Origin: Chamaea fasciata
Taxonomy: Eukaryota > Chordata > Aves > Passeriformes > Sylviidae
Assembly: GCA_029207755.1 (NCBI GenBank)
Contig: JARCOQ010000005.1
Location: forward strand, 55,765,563-55,829,562
Length of the DNA stretch: 64,000 bases
Direction of reading: 5' to 3'
In this document: positions 50,750 to 63,633 of the stretch, in pieces
Layout: the number at the start of each line of letters is the position of its first letter
How positions within the stretch are numbered: the stretch's first letter is position 1
Notes under the pieces: model-generated
What the model saw: the letters and a program-made list of their open reading frames with translations, nothing else
Told to the model about the DNA's origin: nothing
The model's database searches: none
Program-made: the position numbers and the translations under genes

Positions 50750-52080
50750 GGTAAAGCCCTGTAGCTGCTTTCAGGGCAGTTTAGGGGCATCCCTCCCCAC
50801 TGCACAAACAGCCATGGTATGTGCTGCAGGGGCTGCCCATCGCAGGTTCAGAGGAGCCTTTGCAAGGGCACAGGCATGCAGAGCGGCACAGATGCCCACG
50901 CCGAGGTGCCAGCCGTGGGAGGTAGGGACATATGGAAACACAGCTTCCACTGTGGAGCAAACATGGCCCCATGCCTAGGGCACAGGGAGGAATTAACTCT
51001 TAAAGGACTGCTAAGAGACCGGCACACTCTGGTTGTTGGAGGCCGCACTTCAAACCCAGCCGTCAAACTGGTGTGAAGAGGCACGAGCACCGGGGCAAGG
51101 CAGTGGCACGGCTGGTTGGAGGGACAAACACCGGCCATGTGTCGGGGCAGCACGAGTTCCACGTGGCTCCGTGTGTGCTGGGTGGCACAGGGGCTGGGAA
51201 GTGTGAGAAAAGGCTTTTGAGGGGCCAGGTGTAAGCAGGTTTGGGAGGTTTCCCTGTGACCCCTTTAGATACTCTTGCCCTTCACTCTAATGACTACACC
51301 AGCCCACCTCCCTCGGCAGCTGCTTCCTTTTCCACCAGCCTTTCCCCCTTCCCTGCAGGGGCACACTGAGCCTTTGGGTGCATGGCTGCACCAGTGAGAT
51401 GGAAGGGCTGAGTTCTTCACAGAAGTGACCTCTTTTACCCGCCTTTTGCAACATAAGCACACCTAGAACGGCAGAGTCACTAAGAAGACAAGAGAAAAGC
51501 CCCCAGGTCTTTTCCCCCCGAGCAGCTCAGCTGATGCAGGCTGCCTGGCCCCCGCCTTGCACCAGGCAGGCCTGTGCCAGCAGGGAAAGGTTAGCTGAAA
51601 CCACAGTGTTAGGCTCACCAAAGCAGCATTTCTTAGCGTGACTTCTTCTCCCCTAGGAAATACTGAACTGCCCTGTAAATAACTCTTCAAAATAAAATCC
51701 TCCCTATGACGCAGTATCTCCCCCCAAAAAATTAAAGTGGCTAAGGAAGTAACTTTCTCCTTGCTATCCATGACAGGATGATACAAGACCTATTATTTAA
51801 ACATAGACACAACTTTTCTCCATATTTAACACTAAAATAACAGGCTTCTTTATAATAACACTTCGCGCCCGAAGTGCAGAGATGGGGACGAGCTGCCTAC
51901 CTCACTCGGGTGACAAGAGACATCTAGCGGCGTCGTGGCTCCCAGCACCACCACCCCCGCCCGGCCTGCAGGGACAGCAGACACAGCCACCTCACCTGTC
52001 CCCGTGGTATCCCACCCCAATGGAGGGAAAACCCATGGCTGGTACAGGGAGTGACAGCCCTCTGCCTTCCCCAGCCTCAC
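50750..52080. other. GC-richer block with CpG clusters, no gene called
   Basis: Two CpG-dense patches stand out: about 50830-51180 and 51859-51970. The second begins with a perfect hairpin, CACTTCG-CGCC-CGAAGTG, at 51859-51876. Open frames of 76-107 codons cover it on both strands and none has a recognised domain. A hidden exon or promoter is possible, but I cannot define splice sites or a start site. Confidence 0.35.
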
Positions 52081-54514
52081 ATCCCACCTCTGTGTGCAGA
52101 ACTACTCTCCTTTACATCTTCCTCTCTCCATCAGGTCTGCTCAGATTTTTCAGTCGTGCTCCCATTAATTTCCCCTAATAAAGTAGTAATATATTATACA
52201 CATAACAATATATTTTCAGTAAGAGGCTGGTTATCTCAGTGGCAAAGGCCAGCCATGGATAAGAAAGCATGGAGACTGCTTTATTCAGAGAAACAAACTG
52301 CATCAGAGGACCACCTGTCTGTGTGAAAGTAAAACAAATCACTGCATGAAGACTCTTGAAAATTGCAACCACATCTTCTGGAAAAAAAAAATTTATTTTG
52401 TTTAATTAAAAAATAGTAAATAATGGCATGACATCCAACGTAAGTATTTACATCAGTAATAAAAAGTCTAGACATTGGCATTGGAACAGACCAGTACATC
52501 CAGAAATATGTGTGTTTAGATTAGATAAGAAGAAGAAATTGTTTACTAAGGTTTCAGTTGCACAGGAGGAGTTTTGATGGTCCTGTCTATCAAGGCAGCA
52601 TCAAAATGCTGCTTTAATTCTTTTTTTCTTTTTGCCTGGTTTAGATTTCCCTATCCAAACCCCAAAACACTACATGATTGAAAGAGTAACAGAGTGCTGG
52701 AAGCAGTGCTAAACCTGTTGGCTGTCCAGAGTTCTCCAACTTTGATTTAGGAAACCTCCTGTGGTTGTGGTCCACCTGTGCCTCAGCCTGGACTTGTCAC
52801 ATATGTTTAAGAATAGCTGATTTATTAGTTTTCCTTTCGTGTTCTGTTCCAAAAATAATGAAGAACATTTGTGGCTGGGTGGAAGTAAAAAATGGCCTTT
52901 TGGGAGATGCAAGAAACCCACAGAAACCCTGACTCATCAAACTCACTTTCAGTTTGTTTGGTTGCCTCCTACTCCTCTCATTTTTTTTTTCCTCTGCAAA
53001 ATTCCCCTGATCATTTCTCCCAGGTTTATTGCTTCAGCCGTTCACTGTCTTTCTCCTTCCTCTAAAAAGCTCTCTTAATTGTTTCCTTTTATACTTTTTT
53101 TTTCCATCCCCAGTTTCCTACTCTGCATATATGTGTCCTCTTTACTGCCACCTCCTGCAGATATTGCAACTTCCTGCTCACAGGAAACATTTAAAGAAAC
53201 AAACTTGTCTTTTCCATTTGCTGCTCTTCTTGGGAAATGAAAAACAAATCACAAACAAAACCTGTTTTTTCTATTAAAACATTTCACTGAAATTCAAATA
53301 AAACTACACTTATATGTACAGATGTAGACTATCTTCTTTTTCTTATCCTCCCCTTTCCTTTTTTATTTTTTTTCCTGAGCAAAAGTGCTGTGTGTACTCT
53401 GTGCAGAAATATGTAAAACACCATCTCATTTTCCTCAGAGCTCATTGTGGTTATAAAAATAAGACTATCCCAAATACATAGGTAGAAAATTCTGCCACAA
53501 CTGAATGATTGAAGAACTTTAAGCACCTCATGGCCCTCCACTGCTCAGAGCAGAAACCTTCTCCCCTCTTTGAGCAGCCAGCCCTGGGAGATGAGGAGAG
53601 ACATGGACCTTTAAACCAACATCAAGCAATTAGAAATGTCACCAGCAAAGGTAACTTGAGGTTTACCTGAGCTCAACAGAATATTATTTTGTTACTGAAA
53701 GAAAGACTAACAAACTGAGATATTATTGCGAAGTAGTCAGACCGTCAGCAAAGAGGGCGCTGATGTGTTTTAGGCAGCAGTGCCCTCAGAATTAATCTTA
53801 GGGGATGGCAGGCCAGGAGCAGCAGCCAGCAGTTGGCACTGTTGCTCCACTGGAGAAGGGATGGGCAGCAGCAGCCGGGAATGCAGCAGCAGCACGGGGA
53901 GCGCAGCCCAGGGACAGATGTCCCGAGCATCACCTGCAGACACAGTCATGACACTCACTGCTCACCCACGTTAAGTACACACTCTGCGCAGACATGTCAC
54001 GAGAAAGGAGAAAAGATTTCCATCGTGCATACAAATACCACCCTCGATCAGATACTGCAAGTGCAAATCTAATCTGTTCCTCAACACAGCTGAGAAAGCA
54101 GAGATGTGCTGCAAAAGAGTTGGGAAATCCAAATATATGTGTCACAGAGCTGCAAACGACAAAGCCCTTCATAAAAGCAACAAGATACTTCCAAACTCAC
54201 TTCAGGACCAGAAAATGGAAGGTTTCTTCCAAATAAGAGGGACCAGCCTCTCCTCCAGATGTTTGCAGTTTGCAGAGCTGCCTGGAGTAGTGACAGGTGG
54301 TGTAGATGAGTGAGACAAGGCCAGAAGAGGGGATGCCACAATGGAAAGATAGCCCTTGCAGAACATGCTGATATGAATAAAAAGGTTTTTGGTAACTTCC
54401 CATCACACAGCCCTTCAGTACCTCACAAGCCTTGGAAAAGTCACAGAACAGCAAAAGGTAAAATTAAATCTTGCGGCTTTACAGCTACCTTACCTGCTCC
54501 CCCTGCCTCCTTCC
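52081..54514. other. Intergenic DNA; CAG-rich patch
   Basis: GCA/CAG-rich sequence at 53815-53910 gives open frames on both strands (Ser/Gln/Gly-rich versus Leu/Cys-rich) that are composition artefacts. T-rich runs near 52981 and 53095. Confidence 0.5.
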
Positions 54515-54592
54515 AAAAACAAACCAAACCAAACCAAACCAAACAAAACCGAACAAAACAAAACGACCCCAACCAAGCAACCAAACAAAAAA
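54515..54592. repeat. (AAACC)n and A/C-only tract
   Basis: Pure AAACC pentamers at 54521-54540 grading into AAAAC/AACC variants. A second short AAACC-like tract lies at about 54824-54852. Confidence 0.85.
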
Positions 54593-57079
54593 GGCAATTG
54601 AACTACTTATACCTGTATACCAGGGACAGGGAGAATCTCACTGAGGAAAAACACTACCTCCATCCACAGAACTGCTCCTCTTGGATTTCAGTACGTGTAG
54701 CACATGTCTTAGCAAAAATTTTAAAGAAGGAAGAATATGTTGAGAATTGAATACAAGGTAAATTTAAAGAAATGAAAAGATAATCAATTGGAAACATCTG
54801 GGAGGTGAGAAGGAAGGAACTCAAAAAACCAAACCAAAACAAACCGAACCACATTTCATGATGAATCCATGGAAAAGGAAATCACTTCAGTACTTCACAT
54901 GGGGAATTTTATCCATCTCCAAGCGCAGGAGCATGAAAGCTTGTCTGAAGAAAGGGTAGGTGTGCCTGTGCTCCCTGCTCAGCACCAGAACTATTTCATC
55001 ACTGAGGGTTCCTCTGAAATCAAGGTGATGACTGGTCTTGAACACACAAGACAGAAAGGCAGAGAAAATTCTGGTCTAAATGGATTAGTTGGTTAAGGGC
55101 AAGAGGTTCTTAGTCTTTCTGTTGATCACTGGTTTGAGGAGGGGAAAAAGATTTCATGACAGGAGAGAGAGAGAAAGAAACAAAAAAGATAAAGAACCAT
55201 TGAGAAATAACAAAGAAGCATTCAAATAAATTAATCTGGAGTTCCAAAAAGCAAACTAGCAAAGGTGCTAGAGCAGAAGTTTCCCAGTACATTAAAAAAA
55301 CCATCCAAGAACAAGAAACAGCTTTGCTCAATAATATGCCACAAGAAAAACATGACAACAGGAGCAGCAAAATCCTTCCCTGCTGTGATTGAAGCAGCAG
55401 CAATTCCAGAGCACATTCCAGGGGGGCATGTATACACTGCATTTGGTTAAATGGCCTGAAAAATAAGTAATTAGTTTCTTTATATTAAGAAAATTATGCA
55501 TTTCCTAGACTGAGGAAAAGAAAAGGAGGCAGTTTAGCAATGCATTACTGTGTCCGCCTGTTGCAATGATCCTCATCAGGGAGGAGCAGCCCTTTGGGAG
55601 CTGCACCTGAGTTTCTCTACCTGCTATTGGCACAGCTTCAAAGATAATTTTGCCAGAGAGTTGTCTTTGTGTGAGTACATTCCCTCAGAGCAAGCTTACC
55701 ACCAACTGTATTATTTTTACCACGGCAAATCTTTGTAAATTCTAAAAGAAAATAGGATGACATTTCTGATCCTCCTTTAATCTCCCTTCAGTATTTATTT
55801 ACTGTGTTGTCTCACACTGCTATCTATAGTTATATATATTCTCCTTAGTCACAGCAGCACATAAGCATCTAGATAAAGGCAATACAGTTTTGTCTCTTTT
55901 ACCTGACACCAAGGCCCCAATTATTGTCTGAGGGGAGGTGACATATTACTGCAAAAATCAATGCACTGCATTGAGAAACCAGCAACTGACTTCTGTGTGT
56001 CTGTCTGCACAGCAGGGTCTCACTGCATTGTCTAAGCCATGAGTGTTTTACATATTCTTGGTATTCACATAAAAAATTCGAATGACAAGGCTTAAATTCC
56101 TTGTGGTTATGGTCTGGGGTCTCCACTTGCAGGAAGAGAGGCAGAATAAAACCCCTCAGGCCTTTCAGGGAGACTGCATCAGTTTCGCACCAGTCTTGTC
56201 CATTGAAGCCCCACTACCATCACAGGGTTAGCTCCACAGAGACTAAGAGATGAGCTTTGCCTGTATCCAGTAATTAAATTTGGCAGTTTCTTTCACAAAG
56301 AAAAAAATGACACAAGACATCTTTAATCTCATTTCTGACTCTGCCCATCACTTTCAAGGAAGCTGCAGCAGTTTTCATAGTGGAAAAACTAAATGATTTT
56401 AGTTAAAGGGGAACACCTGGATCTTAAAATACCATCACTAGACATCCCCTTAGCTTCAGCCAACCAAGCAGAGGTGCTCCTGTAGCCCTGCTGGTTTCTT
56501 CCAGCCACCCTATGCAACACCAGCAGCCAGGGAAGGAGCAAAGACTCTCAGGGACTCTACAGTCTCCTGGCTTCTGGACCATGTTAGCTGCACCCATTAT
56601 TTATGTGCTACAATCACACCCCATGCTTAGGTGAGACGTACCTCAATTGTCCACAGCTGGCTGAGGAGAATGGTCCATTCAGGCCTGGTTGCAACCTGTC
56701 TTTGCCTTTCTGACTGCCTGGGGAAAGCCACCAAGGTGGATCTGCCCCAGTCCTGATCCCAGCAGGTCTAGAAATTTCCTCTGGTACCCTAATGAAGAAG
56801 AAGAGGTTCAATGGATGTGAGTCAAAGCAGCTGTCCAGGGAGCAATGCTTGGGTATGCTCTCTGTGAATGGCCCTTACCTTTCAGAAGAGAAAATCTTAT
56901 ATTCCCCACATCCTGCCTGCGACATGAGGTTAGATAAAATATGTTTAGGAGGCATGGCCTGGCCTGCAGCCCAGCTGTCTGACCACACTAACCACACTCT
57001 TTCCTTATAAACAGGACACGGTTTCTTCTGGGTATCTGGGATTTGCCAGTTCAGCTTTATTCAGCTCACTAGAATGACT
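54593..57079. other. Unique intergenic DNA
   Basis: No gene. The 110-codon minus frame at 55110-55442 is Leu/Ser/Phe-rich, complementary to Lys-rich sequence, and unrecognised. Confidence 0.5.
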
Positions 57080-57107
57080 TTTGTTGTTGTTGTTGTTGTT
57101 GTTGTTG
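57080..57107. repeat. (TTG)9 microsatellite
   Basis: Nine TTG units, uninterrupted. Confidence 0.9.
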
Positions 57108-59989
57108 TCATTGTTGCTCTTAATGAATTTTCAAAATCAAAGCAATGGCTGTGGAACACTGTTCAAAACCACTGATTTTTGTGCAGCTTTGGTTAAACAT
57201 GGAAACATCAGCTTGAAGTGGGTTTTTTAGCTACCAGAAAAAGTTTTCAAGGAAACTTCTCTGAGAAATGCAGTCATCTTCTAAGACTGACACTCACTTG
57301 CAGTTTATGTCATAGCTCACAGAACGAAATCATTGCCATCACTCCAGGCATTTCAAGCTGGGACAGAAGGACCAGTTGAGACCTGAGGTAAGTTCTGCTC
57401 TAGCAGAGTGTCAGGAGAATACAGTTAATGGCCCCAGGGAGGATTTTCTTTCTGGTCCCCAGTTAAAGCAACAACCACTAACCACCTGCCTAATAGTTTT
57501 CACTCCTCATTCAATAACCTCTATGCTTACATAACTCATCATGTAAATTGCCTGGACACAGTCACAAATATTCCATTAATAATCACCACAAGATCTCCTG
57601 CTGTCTTGGTGTGCTCAGGTATTCCACAGCTGACTCTAGTCCACCTATAATTGCTCACTCCGACCTGAGTGAGGCTGCAGAATCACTGCTGTTCCTGCTC
57701 CAGATGGATGGTGGCTCACAGGCACTTACTAAGAGAACACAATTTGTTTGTAATAAAGCTTCTCAGGTTCCTTCCATTCTGACACAGTATCCAAGCCTCG
57801 CCACTATTATTAAATACTATCAGTCAGGACATTCTTAGGTGCTTTTAATCTGTCCTGGTATGGTAAGAGTGGAGCTTTCTGTCTTTGGCCAGAAAGGCCT
57901 CTGGGTCACCTTCTGAGGCATGAGCTGGCTTTCTTCTGTGTTCTCACAGGAATTCAAACATTCTGCATCAGAGCATATATAAACTATACACAATGGAGTT
58001 TGGGGAGGGTTAGAGCAAAAAGTAATAATCTTTAAACCAGGGGAAGGGAGGTTCAGAAGTGGTGCAAGGGCCTGTTTTCCACTAGTAGGGATGATGAAGT
58101 AGAGCACCTGGGGGTGGTGTGGGACCTCGAACCCTGGACATCCTCAAGGACAGGTCATGAAAACAGTCATGAGAGACATTTGCCTGCAGTTGATTCTCCT
58201 TCTGAACATGTGCCTCAGCCCCATCACCTGCCTGGGCAACCAAAGTGGCACAGAGCAAACAGTCATACTTCTCAAATTTAAAATGAGACATTTTCCTCTG
58301 GGTACTGTGACAATCACAGTTAAGGAAGATGCAGAAACTCTCTCTCTTTCAGACCCCAGCTGGGGTTATTTTACAAGGACAACTTTCCAATCAAAAAGGG
58401 GGCAGAGTTAAACCATTTCTCTGCCAGCTCCACCCTCCATAAGCATATGCCAATCTCTCTTTGGACTTTGTCCCTGAATTGGAAAGGTAACCAGAAAGCA
58501 TCAGATAAGAAACTGAACACATCAAAATAGTCAAACAAAGCCTGAAGGACTTTGACAATAAACACACATGTAGTGAAGACACTTTCACACAGATTCCTTA
58601 CTTTGGTGTGTAGGAGGATCTACAGCAGGAATTTCATTTAGGAGAATAAAATACAGCATCGAGAACTTTATAGCAATCTCTAGCCACTCTCTCTGGTATT
58701 TTTTGTACCACACACAGACTACAAGCTTACAGAAGTGTCAACTTTTGGGCACCATACCAACATAGGACGAGTGCAGGAACACCCTGAGTGGTAATGTAAT
58801 ACAAACAGAGATAAGGAAAGAAGAACAACAGTGAACAAATGCAAATGCACTCTTGTTGACCAGAAAAACCCTGACTTGCTTCCTAGAGAAGCTGTGGAGG
58901 CACCTGAACCAAAGAGGACTCCTGAAGCAGAGTTCAATGTAGTGTTAGCCAAAAAATGTTGGCTAAATAGATTGAGTAAGAATGTCATCAACATGACAAA
59001 GCAAAAGATATCCAGAGAAGGACAACCAAAATGTTCAGTATACTCACGCCACTGCAAAAGGCCACTTAAACAAACTAAACGTAAAACAGTTCAGCTGTTT
59101 AAGCTGGTCAGAGAATTCATAGAGCAGTGTCATGCCAGTACAGCAAGGCCTGCCCAGGGCCTGGGAATCATCCCAGCTCCATCCCCCCAACAAAATACAT
59201 CTCCTGGCAGAAGCTGGGTCAGAGATGCAGTGGTGCTGGTGGAAATGGGCTCAGCTGTCTCAGCCTGTGTCTCTTGGAGGTGATGCAGCTTTGCTGGCTT
59301 AATGTGCCCACAGCACAGCAGCAGGACTGCTGCCACGTGAAAAACAGCAACCCACAGACACCTACACCAGGTTCCTTCAATGGACTCAACTCACTCCTAA
59401 ATCAGTCTGTAACCACAGTCTCCTCTGCATTCCTTCCTAAACTGAATATGGTTGGTGTCAGGTCCATCCTTCCTCTTCTTTTCCTTCTCTCAATCATGTC
59501 CACACAAACACACACACTAAAAATACATGCAGTTCATTGTTTGTCCAGTGTAATTGCTTGAGTTCCACTTCCTAGCAGCATTCCTCAAGGCTGCTAGCTC
59601 TTCTTAAGGTTAAAATACAGACTTGCATGTTGGTCAGTTTAGAAAAGCTAGAGTCAGTGCTTTTCTTCCAGCTAAGCAAATTAACTGAATTTGCACACTG
59701 CAAAGCCCAGCTATGTTTGCAATTGTAGCACTAACACACAGAAAACAGTGGCTCAGCTGGGAAGTCTTTAGCTCTTGGTGTCAGAGAGTAACTGTTGGAC
59801 TCATGAAAGGAATTATTTTTTTCTTCAATCAGATTTCTCTTCTACCACTTGGATACCAGGCTGCTGCCTCTACTCAAGTATGCAAATCTGAGCAAGCCCC
59901 CAAAACAAGCGTTAAAAATCTCCCTGGAGATAAAAGTACTGCTTGTACAAACTCTCACCTCCTTCTCCCACCTTCCAAGCAAAGGCTGC
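57108..59989. other. Unique intergenic DNA; 150-codon frame not called
   Basis: The longest frame is 58831-59283 on + (150 codons, Lys/Arg-rich in its first two thirds). It overlaps a 144-codon frame in another phase and a 112-codon frame on the other strand. No family motif was seen and the upstream DNA has no promoter or acceptor that I can defend. Confidence 0.45.
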
Positions 59990-60850
59990 TCTCGCAGCCG
60001 GTAAGATGAGGCTCTCATGGCGAGGTGGGAGCGGAAACACGACGGCTTATCCTTACGCACCGTCTTCAGTGTTTTGCTGAGCTAGGAAAGGACAGGACAC
60101 CAAGCACATTCCGTGGCACTCTGCCAAGCAGGGGCCCAGAGGGTAAACAGAAAGTAATGTGCAGGATGCAAGAGCTTCTTTAAAAAAAGTAAGAGGGGCA
60201 CCAGATGGTCACTGAAATGATCCGCAACAGGGGAATGTGAATGAATATTTCAGGTTCTGTTCTAACACCTTATTAAACATATATGGATGTGTGTCTTAGG
60301 AGCAGGCTGCATTCTGGGAGAGCCACATCAGGCTGAGATTTTGCAAATAATCCATCTCCTCCACAGTCCCCGGTGAAGTCACCGCCTCAGCGACCGGCTG
60401 TCCTGCTCCTTCCAGTGGAGCATAATCACCCCAATCATTTTTTTTCCCCTGATTAAACTGACTTCCAGCGCCATTACAGTAAATTACCACAAGCAGGTTT
60501 TGTTTGTTTGCTTTCTAACTGTGGACTCATATAACACAGCGTGCAAACCCTAACGAAGGGCATTTGTACGCCAGTGAGGGTCGGTACCACAGTTTAACAG
60601 AGAGCAGCTTTGTAAAGGGAGAACAAGGCTACTGCAGTGTGCTCTAGGGCTTTTACTTCCAATGGCCAGCGCCGGATCTCTGCTCCCTGTTAATGAACAG
60701 CTGCTGTTCATTCAGCCATCGAGGTGGTCCGGTGGGACAGGCCGCTGTGGTACAATTCGGAGGGGACGCACCGCATGCAAAGTCTCCCCTCTTATCTGAA
60801 CGCTCAGTGTGAACAATGCCCAGCCATCCGTGCATAACAACACAAAACTC
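59990..60850. promoter_or_regulatory. CpG-rich candidate regulatory element
   Basis: Seven or so CpGs sit in 59990-60060 and about nineteen in 60340-60840, well above neighbouring DNA. The block contains 'aataatcc' (bicoid/OTX-like), 'ctgattaaac', and a 21-bp inverted repeat at 60692-60712 with an E-box (CAGCTG) at its centre. No open frame above 64 codons spans it. It could be a conserved enhancer or a small unmethylated CpG island; neither can be shown from one sequence. Confidence 0.35.
60692..60712. repeat. 21-bp perfect inverted repeat
   Basis: Arms AATGAACAGC and GCTGTTCATT flank a single T. The middle contains CAGCTG; the outer GAACA/TGTTC half-sites are 5 bases apart, whereas a steroid-receptor element needs 3. 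Confidence 0.9.
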
Positions 60851-63607
60851 AGGAAGTCATACAGCATCCCCTAGGTTTCATGCTTCTTAGTTCAAAGGCA
60901 GAGCGGGCAAGAAAAGGGCTCTGCCTCTCAGAGAAATGAGCTCTCTTAGAGCCAAGATGTGTCCATTCAGTTGGGGATTCCAGAAGAACTTTCAGGCTAT
61001 TACAAAGTCTCCTCATCTGGTAGGACACACAGAACTTCACACTCCCATACAACAGCCTAATGTTCCAGTGATTTTTATCCAGTGTCAACAGACTCTAAGT
61101 TACTTAATAGAAATACATTTCTAAAATTTGAACACTGAAATGAAATTTCAAACGCTAGAAAATTTCATGTCCCCATTTGTGAGCTTCTCTACAGAGAAGC
61201 ATGTGTCTATTCTTTAAGAGGCCACAGGCTATAGTCTTGGCAGCTGCTATAAGGCACCACACACTGATATAATAAGAAGGAGCCTGGGTTCAGTGAGGCA
61301 CAGCAGAGACTGCCTGGAGTTCAGTTTGAAAAACCAGGTCCAGGAAAAATCTTTTCCTCTTCACCTTTCTGGAAAGGAACCAAAGTTTGTCAAGCTTTGT
61401 CTATCATGATTTTCTACAAGTTTAAACACTATATCATGCATTTTTTGGAGGAGGTATATTAATTGCAGTCTGCTCTTAATTGCTTTTCTTAAGCTAAAAT
61501 AACACAAAGGTCAAACAAAACAAAGCAAAACCAAAACAAACAACAAAAAAACCACTTCAGGTTGAAATAAGAGTCCAGGCACATGCACTAGTTTACTGGA
61601 AACCTGCTTAAACACACAGCTTCAATTAAAAGGGTGTAGCACTTTCCTCACACAAGGCTCGAGAGACAGCCTTGCCTAGGAATTGTGATGGGGACAGGGG
61701 TTGAAGGCCAGCCCAAAGAAAACCTAGCCATGTGACCACATAACCTTTTGAGCTGTCCTTTTCTTCCCAGCTAGCTGTCCATTCTGTCTGGGAACCAGGA
61801 TGCCTTCCTAAGCACCTATGAAGAGTGAGCCATGCTCCCAGCTGATGTGCTGCGGCTTCACTGGTCTCATAACAGCCTCAGTCAAACTCCCCTTACCTTT
61901 TTTCTCTCTCCCTTAAAAAAGCAAATAAAACCTCCCAAGCCTCCCCAAAGCCATTTGCCAAGCAGAAACGAGGCAGAAACCCCTAAAGGAAATATTGCCA
62001 CAAACTAGATTATTTACAGGCTCAGGAGAGAGAAATGCAAATATATACACGGCAATCGCTCTATCCCTTTAGTTTCTATTTTCTCACCTTTATGTTTTGA
62101 CACAAGAAATAGCCAGCATATGACAGTAAGGTCAGGGTATCTCTGGTTACAGCAGTGCCTAAGAAGCGTTGTTCTAGTAAAACGACACCGTGCACAAGCC
62201 ACATTATATAAAAAGCAAAGGAGGCACAGGCATGGGATACGAAGCACTTCAGACACTACACTTAAATGATGTGACCACTGCTACAGGTCCTGCCCAAAAT
62301 GCAGAACCTTAGCCCATGCTGAACTTGGCACTGCCATGGCAAAACAATTAGGGATAGCTGGAGAGGCAATCCCACTTCTGCAGCTGCTGAGCTCATGCAG
62401 CTTGGGTCCCCACGCAGAGCTGATCTCTCCCGCAGTACTGTAGGGTGCTCACATGCCTCACAGACCCCTAGTTTGGGCAGATAACGTGAACAGAACCAAG
62501 CAGCACTGTCAACATCAGCCATAGGGTAGGGGGAGAGTGAGTAGGATGTCCTTACTCAAAGGTTTGTGAGGCAAACACTCCTCCTGCTCTGCACAGCACT
62601 CCTGCCAGTGCAGCATAGCAAACAGCTGCTTTGGTTTTTGCAGGTGTCTGTACAAGATTTCACGTCCTCAGAGTGTCCTTCTGATTTCTGTTTGATTTGA
62701 GTCCTAAAACTACCGATTTTCACCTTGTTCCAAAGAATCAGTGAAAAAAAATCAGTGTAGGTTGGGCAAACGTAGCAGAGACTCCCCAGAAGGTTCATAA
62801 ACATTTCACTAAGCTGGCCAGAGCTTCAATTTTCTACCACAGTGCCTGAAAACAACTTGCCTGCTTTCCCATTTCATCAGGAGGCTATTGCATAGTTCTT
62901 ACACTGATATTGCAGCAAGGACCTTTTGAAGCTACTGACTGGCATGTCTTTTCTGTTTATTTTCTAATAAAAAAGAATCATACGCACTAAGCTTTCTAAA
63001 AAGCAACTGTGCCGGCACTCAGCCACAGAGGAAAGTACTGCAAAAGCCCCTGGTGCTTTTACTTAACAATAAATTCCGACAGCTTTGTTTACAAATGGGA
63101 CTGACCTTTCATTCAACTAACTTTTTAAAGACAATCTGGGAAAATTTATTAGTCCAGAGTCAAATACATTCTCTGAGCAACAAACAGGCCTCTGATCCCT
63201 TTTACTTACATCCAGACATTTCAAAAGCAAGCTCAGTAGACATTTTCCAGTTTTCATTTAGTGGAGGCTTATCACGGTTTATTCACTGATCCTCTTCTCA
63301 TTAAAATTAACCACATCCTCACCAATATCACTAGGAGGAAAAGTCAAAAGGAGTGCTCAAAACTATGTGCTCCTACCAAAAATCTCAGCTTTTTCCTTCA
63401 CAACTTAGATTCTCCCTGGACCCACAAATCAAGTTTCCATAGCATCACCACAGTAACAAAGTGCAAGAATTTACCAAAACCCCTCCAAAAATCCCACATT
63501 GCCTTTCCCCCTCTGCCTTTTAATACAAACTTTGAACTATACTCGTGCAAAAGACCAGAAGATATTACTTAGAGGTATAATCAAATGAGAACCATCTTCA
63601 AATCCTA
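60851..63607. other. Unique intergenic DNA
   Basis: No gene. A/C-only tract at about 61513-61552. Open frames at 62014-62804 on the minus strand are 80-86 codons, unrecognised. Confidence 0.5.
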
Positions 63608-63633
63608 TTCCCAACACCTGCAGGTGTTGGGAA
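63608..63633. repeat. 26-bp perfect palindrome
   Basis: The half-site TTCCCAACACCTG (63608-63620) is followed directly by its exact reverse complement (63621-63633), with no spacer. The centre combines two E-boxes, CACCTG and CAGGTG, overlapping a CTGCAG. Confidence 0.95.

Noticed and set aside
53752..53761. AGAGGGCGCT resembling the 3' half of a CTCF site (also a weaker one near 47395 and a reverse one near 51921)
   Set aside because: The 5' half of the CTCF consensus is missing or mismatched, so the match is not strong enough to call.
58831..59283. 150-codon plus-strand open frame
   Set aside because: Overlapped by long frames in another phase and on the other strand; basic composition only, no recognised domain.
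59993..60010. Possible splice donor 'cagccggtaagatg' after an open frame at 59713-60009
   Set aside because: The donor looks fair, but the frame has no known domain, and no acceptor or partner exon could be identified.
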